From NCBI GenBank assembly GCA_033439265.1, contig JAVTVX010000027.1:12911001-12975000 (forward strand): a stretch of 64,000 nt of DNA, in the 5' to 3' direction. Shown here piece after piece: positions 56,999-64,000 of this stretch (positions are counted from its first letter, which is position 1; every line of letters starts with the position of its first letter). Origin of the DNA: Dillenia suffruticosa (Eukaryota > Streptophyta > Magnoliopsida > Dilleniales > Dilleniaceae). The notes under the pieces were generated by a model, which worked only from the letters and a program-made list of their open reading frames with translations, made no database searches and was not told the origin of the DNA. A program made the translations under genes and the position numbers.

Positions 56999-58995
56999 GG
57001 TCTGGGTTTACAAAGAGAGGTAAACGTGAGTTTTCATGCTCACATAATGCTTTCAATTTTATGCTTAAAACTAACATTTATGATAAACGAATATAAGAAA
57101 CAGACTTGAAAGTTTACTAAGTTCCCGATTATCATCCATGATCCAAATGTTTGATTATCATAAATTTAATTTTTCAAATCAACAAAATTTATCAAATTTT
57201 ATGTGAGAATTACTTAAATTCTTCCGACCTAAAATCTCCTACTAAAAAACTTCATGTATTTAGAATCATGCAAAATAAGAACACATCATTTCACATACTT
57301 GCATGCTCAGATAGATATGTATTCTTTTCAAAATACCAAAAACATTATAAATACATACATATATGCATGAAGTTGGTCTACTACACATATTAATAGATTA
57401 CTACCATACATGATCATAGTACACAATTATATAATAAAGAAAGAAAGAGAGATACAATATTTCATTATTTCTATTATTTCTCTTTCTTTTCTTTCATATA
57501 CATGCAAGTGACCATGATAATCATTCCTATTGAAAGTCTATTAGTGGGAGCAAATCTTCTAACAGCTTGTGGTGTAGTGCCGTTTATCCTTAGAGATAGT
57601 GATCTCTTTATTTTAATCTCTATCTGTTTAGTTCTTCACATTTTAAGTAATCTTAATCTAAAGTTCTTGAGAATGATCCATTCATCTTCTTCTATTATCT
57701 TATTAGTCATTCTAGTTAGATTATCATGGAAATAATTCCAGATTATATTGATCTTGGCTCTATCTCCCCCAAACCAATGACCTAAATGCAAAAATTTAAA
57801 TCGTCTTCGACTCATTACTCTCAAGTGTTGTGGCAAAATATGCATTGAGTTCATTCTATAATTTATCATTTGAGCTAACTTTGCCAAATGTTCGGGAATC
57901 CTTTCAGCTTTGTGTCTCTCCCAAAGAACAACAAAAATTCGTTTGATTCTTACCATATCCTAAAATAAGGTAAGAAACAGATTGGTTACGAAGCCAATCA
58001 TTAAATTTTAAAATATCATTTTTAATAATTATGCTCAATCATTCAATAAATTTATATTAAAAAAATTTTCACATATAAATTAACGAGTAAAAAATCAAAC
58101 GGTTATTGAAAAATTTAATTTAAGTAGCAAAAAATTATTAAATAATTTTCTTAACACATGAAAAATTTTTAAAAAATTTTTGAAACTGAAAAATAATTTT
58201 TCTATAATTATTAAAGAAATTTTCAATTTTAGAATCAATAAAAAATATTTTTCATTTCAAAAAAATAAATAAAAATTACAGAAAAATAAAAAATATTCTG
58301 AAAATAGTTTTTGTCAAAATCGTGGCTGGAGAGTGCGTCTACACCACTGGGACCACTGGGCAAGCTGGGCGGCATGCCCACTCGCCCGGGGCGATGTGTG
58401 GTCTCCACGTGTTGCCTTTCCGGTGGTTTCTCATTCCAAGATTCCGGCGACCCCTCAATTTTTTATGATTCTAATGGTGGTCTTAGTTTTAGGATCAGAG
58501 GCCTAGAACTTGGTATTTGGGTCTCACACATGCACGGCTGAGAGTGGGATTGGTCTGATGTTACCGTTCATTGTCTTATTTATGCAGAAATTTTTCTGCA
58601 TTTTGATCCTAATTTCTCTAAACCATATCTCTTTCATTTCTGAACCGTTTTGCATGTTTTTTATATGGTTGGAAATGATTTTTAATAGGGAATCTAAACA
58701 TATAAATATTAAATCACAAAATCTATTATGCAAAAATATATAAGCATTTTAATTTTCGGCTAAGATTTCATTTTTTTCTAAAATTATTAGACGTGGATGC
58801 TCCATTTTTTTCAGAGAGATTCCTTATTATATGGGTATTCATCTATTAAAATTATAGACATTTTCGTTGAGAATCATACAATTTACCATTAATAATATTC
58901 TAAATAAATGTACTCATAATACTCTAATATCTAAATTTTAAAACAATCCATATTATTTCTATACATAAAAGAAAATTAGGAAACAACTTTTGTAT
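56999..58995 (-). other. Copia-2 long leader (~2 kb)
   Basis: Between the primer site and gag. It has a GC-rich patch (58320-58480) comparable in position to that in the Copia-1 leader and is otherwise AT-rich. The 106-codon minus-strand frame at 57956-57636 (RIKRIFVVLWERHKAERIP) has no recognised domain. The extra ~0.85 kb relative to Copia-1 could be a small insertion; I found no ends. Confidence 0.55.
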
Positions 58996-59007
58996 GATCT
59001 GATACCA
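58996..59007 (-). promoter_or_regulatory. Copia-2 primer-binding site (initiator tRNA-Met)
   Basis: gatctgatacca, sense TGGTATCAGATC, one mismatch from the tRNA-iMet complement, one base inside the 5' LTR. It fixes the minus orientation. Confidence 0.92.
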
Positions 59008-59008
59008 A

Positions 59009-59479
59009 TGAAATCATTTTCAAATAATTAACACATGATTTTCATGTTTTGAAATATCAAAATAAATCTAAAATTTAGGGTTGAATCATTAACGCCTTTT
59101 GATGCTCAAGTCTAAAAAAAATTACGTACAGTTTGCTTTTGATTTCCATGATCCAAATGCCCTTAACGTGATATATGAATCGGTGTCTTTTAATCCCTCA
59201 ATAATTGAGTTTTTTTTTTTTTTTCCTTTTCTTATGAAGAAGAGTTAAGAAAATAAACTTCTCACCTCCGTTTTCCTTGCATTATGCAAAAAAATGGTAA
59301 TTTACTTTCTTTTTAAAATTCAAAATAACAAATAGAGTCGGGAGAAAAACAACTCCCTCTCTTCTTATTTCTACGTCATTTGAATTTCACTAAAAGAGTT
59401 TTCTACGTCATTTGAATTTCATTAAAAGAGTTTAGATAGGGACGAATCCACATGGGTGATCCTACCCCAATTTCCAACA
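59009..59479 (-). repeat. Copia-2 5' LTR (471 bp)
   Basis: Starts TGAAATCATTTTC and ends CCAATTTCCAACA, followed by the target duplication AATGT. A ~33-bp segment beginning tctacgtcatttgaattt is tandemly duplicated at about 59370-59432, which explains most of the length difference from the 3' LTR. Confidence 0.93.
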
Positions 59480-59904
59480 AATGTAAAAAAATTCCCGTGT
59501 ATCAATGGAAACACATGGAAATTTTACAAAACTAAAGTGCACCGGTAATACTATTTAAATTATTACTTGAATAAGTGAGAATGGGAATCCATTTCTACGG
59601 CAGCATATGGGCACAGGTTGTTTGTTTTGTGTCGAAAAGAAATATAAAGTCTTGATATATATTTTTTTAATTATAATAATTGATATTTAAAATCATATTT
59701 TAATTAATTCGATCAGAATTTATAGTGATTTATTTAATGATCTATTTTCTCAATATAATTTATTTTATATTCAAATCATAAATCAAATTTAAAATTTTAA
59801 TTAGGAGATTTAAAAACGTATTTCATTAAATTAATCGAATATTAATGCAAACGGACTAATTTATCAATTCTTTAAGTTTTAGTTATTGTTATCGTACCAC
59901 TCAT

Positions 59905-60090
59905 AATTATGAAAGAGAGAGAGAGAGAGAGAGAGAGTTACGGAGATGAATTGAGAAGGAAATGGACAAATATGGTAGAGAGAGAGAGAGAGAGAGTTAT
60001 GGAGAAGGAAATGCACAAAGATGGTAGAGAGAGAGAGTTATGGAGATGAATTGAGGAGGAAAGGAAATAGACAAATATGGTCGAAGGGAG
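59905..60090. repeat. GA-anchored minisatellite (~3 copies)
   Basis: Three imperfect units of about 50-65 bp, each a GA run followed by gttatggagatgaattgag or gttatggagaaggaaatg and caaatatggtaga. The first GA run (59911-59937) is the longest. Confidence 0.8.
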
Positions 60091-61940
60091 AGATCCTAGA
60101 CGAGTAAATGGGGTCGGTAGGGCCAGGCAGCCTTCCATTCATTGTTGGAGGGAAGGGTGACAGTGACACACAATATTCTCTCCACATCTTTTTCTCTACC
60201 CTTACCTAATTTTCATGCCTCTTTTCTTTTCCTAATTATGCGCTTAAGACAATATAGTACTCAGCCATTCATTTTCTCATCCTCCCACCACCCCCATAAA
60301 AAGCAACAGGCTACTCATTTTGTATTTTTTATTTTTCACTCTCCCCAGAAAAAGCCCTCACCCGTTCTTCAAATTCTTGATTTGAGAACAACTCAAAACA
60401 ATAATCCCTGTTTAACATTCAATTTCTCACACATTGATTTTATTAAAATATTAAATTTTATTCTTTTCAGGTCAAAAACCTTTTAACATTCATATTGTGG
60501 AAAAAAAAATACATAAAATAGCAAAATTTATTTACCACAAGCAAACACTTTTTATAACCAAAATATATATCATTGTGTCGAAATGATGTAAATATTTACT
60601 ATAAATGATAATATTTAGGGTTTAAATTTTATAATTTGGGAAAGCTATCCGAATTGTACCCACATTCTTTTATAGAATCAAAATTTAGAAATATTTTATT
60701 TTCGCAGTTAAATTATACTTATAAATTTTATTTCTCTAAATTTTCAAAAGAAAAAAATAAAAAAAAAAAAAATTGAAAATTTGTGCTCTGATTTTATGGC
60801 TTTCTACATTATAAATAAAATAATTATCATTCCCATGAAATAATAATTTGTAGTCGCAGTTTTACCAAAACAAGATACTAATTCATAACTCTAATCGTTT
60901 TCATTAAATCCAAAGAACTTCAATACATTAGATTAAAAGTCAAAAGAAAATGCCTATTTAGAAAGTTCGATATTGCAATTTTAAAGATGTTGGGGAGTAA
61001 TTGACAATTTGTCAGAAAAGGTAAATTACTTGTGCGTACAAAGGACACGCACCATGTTTCAAAACGGTCAAAAGACAAAGGCAGCAGGCGTGTAAGAAAG
61101 ATGGGACCAAACTTAGATAATAAATTTTAATTAAAATTAAAAACAATTTCGTTGTCTTCTTATCTTGTAGCACTTCATTTCTTTTTTTTTTTTTTTTTCA
61201 ATAAACCTCACTCTCTCTCCCCCTATCGCTTAGCGTAATTTGCACGAGCCGTCGGCAGAATAAAGAGTGGCGTCGGGAAAGTGGAAATTTCTGCGCCGAA
61301 AATATTACTTCCTCGGTTATATTTTATTTTAAGTGCTATTTTAAAATAATCTAAATTATAAAACAATCTCAATTTAGTACCGAAAGTAATTTTAATTAAT
61401 TAGATTATTGTTTTATCAGTTCTCTAAACATTATTTCAATCATTCTCTTTCTCACTCTGGTTTTCTTAGATAAGAATAAAATTAAAAAAAATAATTAATA
61501 TTTTATTGATTTTCTAAATTGATAAACAAATTTCTAAAATAACACTTAAAATAGAGTAGAGATAATACTTTTTTTTTTCCAGAATTACAATGCCGGAACC
61601 TTGCAGAAATAAATTATAATTTAAACTAAAATATTAAAAAAATTATAATATATTTATTTCTCTTATTATTTTATATATGATTTGAATTTATGTTATTCAA
61701 TAAAAAATATTATTCTAATATAACGGCACATTCCCAATATAGTCTTACACCTTTTCTATTTTCGTAAGTCCAAATGATAAGGCTCCTAATTATATCGTGT
61801 TCTTGATGGTTAATAATTTAATATTGTCCAAAATATGAACGGTAACTAAATTAAAAAAAATAAAAAAAAAAAATAAAAAACTATGAAAAGTACTAACAAT
61901 AAAAGATTTCCACGTACATTCACGCGCTGAGATCGAGAGT
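60091..61940. other. intergenic AT-rich DNA
   Basis: No supported gene. The 114-codon plus-strand frame (60142-60486) is rich in Phe, Ser and His from a CT-rich strand and has no domain. T-run at about 61180-61198. Confidence 0.5.
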
Positions 61941-61942
61941 GA

Positions 61943-62056
61943 TATAAAATGGTGTAACTAAATTTCTTTTTTTTTTTTTTTTTTGTTTCTCACAACGACA
62001 AGATCCTTCCTTCCTCTCTCTCTCTCTCTTCTCTCTCTTCTCTCTCTCTCTCTCTC
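61943..62056 (+). promoter_or_regulatory. Promoter and CT-rich leader start of the ARM-repeat gene
   Basis: TATAAAA at 61943-61949, a T-run, then a CT-rich stretch (62012-62056). The start site probably lies between about 61970 and 62000. It is followed by a leader exon with gaaggaagaaaa-type purine repeats. Confidence 0.6.
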
Positions 62057-62148
62057 ATTTGAAACCAAAAACAGTGTTTAGAGCTCTCTTGTTATTTGGT
62101 CTTCGGTTTTTAGGCGAAAAAGGAAGAAAAGGAAGAAAAGGAAGAAAA

Positions 62149-62166
62149 ATGAAGAAACAAAGTTGA
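62149..62166 (+). promoter_or_regulatory. Upstream ORF 1 in leader exon
   Basis: ATG followed by four codons and TGA (MKKQS) in the first, untranslated exon. It may lower initiation at the main ATG. Confidence 0.45.
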
Positions 62167-62321
62167 AGGATTAGTAAGCGAGGTTTTTATTTCCCGAAAC
62201 AAAAATCAACAAAAAAAAAACCCATTTTTTCCATTTTGAGCTTTTCAATCTCAATTTATTCCATTCATCTCCATACCCCCTTCACTTCATTTTCACCCAC
62301 TACCGATTCTTTCAATACAAG

Positions 62322-63367
62322 GTGCGAAACTCTGCTCAATTCTTTGTTGTGTGAAGTTTTCCTTTATGATTTTTCAATATGTTCACTCGAAACTTGCTAT
62401 TTGAATTTTCCACTGTTCTGAATAACGTGCTTGGAGCTTTTGATTTTTCTCATTAGGGCTTTGTAGTTTCCGATGTTATTCTAATGTCTCTTACATTTTA
62501 TTTGTGATTATATATGTATCTTTTTATGCGGGTATCCTTTAGATCTATCTAAGATAGAGCTCTATTAAATCTAAGTTTAGATTAGGCGAATCAAGTTGCT
62601 TTAACTTTTGGTTTGCTTCATCTTTGTGTTGATCGATGCACACTTTTCATTTTGATGCCTAGACTCCAAAAAAGATGTTAGTTTTTAAAGGGTATATTTT
62701 ACCTCCAACACCACTTGTTATATGTAAAATTTTCGATTTCTGATTTCTTTTCTCACTTAGGACGATTAAACATGTTGTTTGACCATTTTTCAAAGGTCAA
62801 CTGTCTTGTCATAAGGTTTACGTGAAGCTGTTAACTGTGGTGATTGGTGATGTATGCTTGTTCACTGTCCATATCATTTGTTCTGTCAAGGAAAATGATT
62901 GCTTTATTATGATGAAATATAATATTGCATCATGCGAAAATTTTATGAATGCGGGCTGTTGAGTTTTGCAAATTTATTTATTTATTTATTTTGAATTTTA
63001 TGGGGTTAAGGTCAAATATGCTAAGAGTAGAATGACCTTTTGGAGATGTCTGGAGTTTACTCGCAGTAAGTAATCCACGACCCAGATTTTCAAATGATGT
63101 TTTGGATCTTTTAGTGGCATGGATAATATGGTTTTCCTGAATTATGCCGAGGGGGTTGTTTCATCTGCATATAACACATGAATTTGGGTTTCACAGTTTA
63201 GAATTATAAACTAGTCCTAGAATCTCTCTTCAGTGTAGCTTTATGGAAAATGGTTTTTATTTTTTTTCTTCTTCCCTTTACTTTGGTCAAGATTCTAATC
63301 TATTGGGAAGTAATATTCCTGTCCCTCGTGTCAATGCAGTGATGAAAGTATCTTATGATGTTTGCAG
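62322..63367 (+). other. Intron in the 5' UTR of the ARM-repeat gene (1046 bp)
   Basis: Donor aatacaag|gtgcga at 62321/62322, acceptor tgatgtttgcag ending 63367. The interior is T-rich, as is usual for plant introns. A large leader intron next to the promoter often supports expression in plants. I inferred the splice sites from sequence only. Confidence 0.7.
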
Positions 63368-63371
63368 ATAC

Positions 63372-63398
63372 ATGATGGATGAAGTTAATCCTCTCTGA
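63372..63398 (+). promoter_or_regulatory. Upstream ORF 2, just before the main start
   Basis: Eight codons (MMDEVNPL) and TGA, beginning 4 nt after the splice acceptor and ending 18 nt before the main ATG. The short gap would disfavour reinitiation at 63417, so this may restrain translation unless it is skipped by leaky scanning. Confidence 0.5.
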
Positions 63399-63416
63399 GT
63401 TTTTGGTCATTTGGAG

Positions 63417-64000
63417 ATGGAAAAAGGTTCTACCGACTGTCCGTACCCAGGTTGCTTCTTCTGTGTGATGAAGGAAGGGAACCCAAGTAAGCGAAGAGCT
63501 AGCATCCTGAAATTCTTCCGTGAACTTCCTTCACAGGATGATGATGGTCAGGTACTCCCTATTAGTGGCCTTTGGAATACAGCTATGGCACATCCCAATG
63601 ATCCTGAGTTCATTGAGTTGGGAATATTTGAGTGTATGGCTGCATTGATATGGAAGGGATTGAAGAACCGGCGATGGCTTTCACATGACCAAAACGTTTA
63701 TATACCTTACTATGCAGCACATATTATTGGTTCTTATACCATGAACATGGAAGAATTCGCAGAGAATGCAGTTCATGCTGGGGTAATCCCTCCCTTAGTT
63801 GAATTACTGAGGGGTAGGTTAACTTGGGTTGAGCAGAGAGTTGCTGTACGGGCTCTTGGACATCTGGCTACATATGTGAGCACTTTTCCTGCTGTAGCTA
63901 GTCACGGAGAAGTTCTTGAGCTATCCATTCAACTAGCAATAAGTTCACTGGAGATTGTTTATTCTCATTTCTACCAATATGTCGACGGACGGCTAAGCTA
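63417..64000 (+). CDS. ARM-repeat superfamily protein, N-terminal part (runs off the window)
   Basis: Open from ATG 63417 to the window end, 194 complete codons plus two bases. It begins with a Cys-containing segment (DCPYPGCFFCVMKEGNPSKR), then KFFRELPSQDDDGQVLPIS and PEFIELGIFECMAALIW. Armadillo-type helices follow: FAENAVHAGVIPPLVELLRG (residues about 122-141) and WVEQRVAVRALGHLATYV, a clear ARM repeat. I recognise this as a conserved single- or low-copy plant protein; from memory of the family the full-length protein is several hundred residues, with a C-terminal tetratricopeptide-type region that is not in view here. It is predicted to be cytosolic, with no signal peptide or membrane segment in this part. 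Its biochemical role is not known to me. No frame break is seen. The start is chosen because upstream ATGs are in short closed frames and because this ATG opens the conserved N-terminus. Confidence 0.92.
   Translation, partial: MEKGSTDCPYPGCFFCVMKEGNPSKRRASILKFFRELPSQDDDGQVLPISGLWNTAMAHPNDPEFIELGIFECMAALIWKGLKNRRWLSHDQNVYIPYYAAHIIGSYTMNMEEFAENAVHAGVIPPLVELLRGRLTWVEQRVAVRALGHLATYVSTFPAVASHGEVLELSIQLAISSLEIVYSHFYQYVDGRLS

Larger units (their letters stand above)
50683..59479 (-). mobile_element. Copia-2: full-structure Ty1/copia retrotransposon, 8.8 kb, with internal duplication
   Basis: LTRs at 50683-51124 and 59009-59479, minus strand, flanked by a perfect AATGT duplication (50678-50682 and 59480-59484). 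A polypurine tract and a good tRNA-iMet primer site are present. Gag, protease, integrase, reverse transcriptase and RNase H follow in copia order but all are broken. Two features lengthen it: a 949-bp tandem duplication spanning integrase to reverse transcriptase, and a ~2-kb leader. The leader, polypurine tract and gag start resemble Copia-1, so the two belong to related lineages. Confidence 0.95.

Overview
This is nuclear DNA of a flowering plant. It is AT-rich with long non-coding stretches. Two plausible host genes have plant-type CT-rich leaders, and most of the rest is decayed plant transposons, several of them primed from initiator tRNA-Met. The gene style suits a eudicot; I cannot name the species.

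Layout. 1-3.3 kb is unclassified repeat-like DNA with a ~55-bp minisatellite (661-1015). 3.36-5.56 kb is a tandemly duplicated chimeric gene fragment ending in a piece of a pentatricopeptide-repeat (PPR) gene. One copy carries a non-autonomous CACTA transposon (3591-4719) and the other is the matching empty site. 5.6-10.1 kb is AT-rich and gene-free. 10219-11808 is an intact single-exon gene for a 529-residue secretory-pathway protein with a Lys-rich N-terminal half and a multi-pass C-terminal half.

12.3-31.8 kb is a nest of transposons. The outermost is a Ty3/gypsy element (5' LTR about 12302-24496, internal domain 24497-28969, 3' LTR 28970-31818). A LINE (about 12532-21060, minus strand) and a hAT-type DNA transposon (21271-23441) both sit inside its 5' LTR. 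A 2.6-kb solo LTR from another gypsy family (13815-16417) sits inside the LINE. Target-site duplications support the hAT and solo-LTR boundaries. The hAT element seems to carry exons of a host gene. A broken gypsy remnant follows (32030-32650).

32.7-41.9 kb is mostly AT-rich intergenic DNA with weak coding traces, the best being a degenerate minus-strand coding region (38071-39480) and a possible terminal exon (41489-41583). Two copia elements follow, both on the minus strand, each with paired LTRs and a perfect 5-bp duplication: Copia-1 (41916-49150, AACAT) and Copia-2 (50683-59479, AATGT). A gypsy RNase H-integrase remnant lies between them. Copia-2 has a 949-bp internal tandem duplication and a mutated reverse-transcriptase active site.

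At the right edge is the start of a second host gene: TATA box, CT-rich leader, an intron in the 5' UTR, two small upstream ORFs, and the first 194 codons (63417-64000) of a protein I recognise as a conserved plant ARM-repeat protein. The host genes show no functional link. I found no clearly novel system; the main interest is the nested-insertion history, the exon-bearing hAT element and the two host genes.
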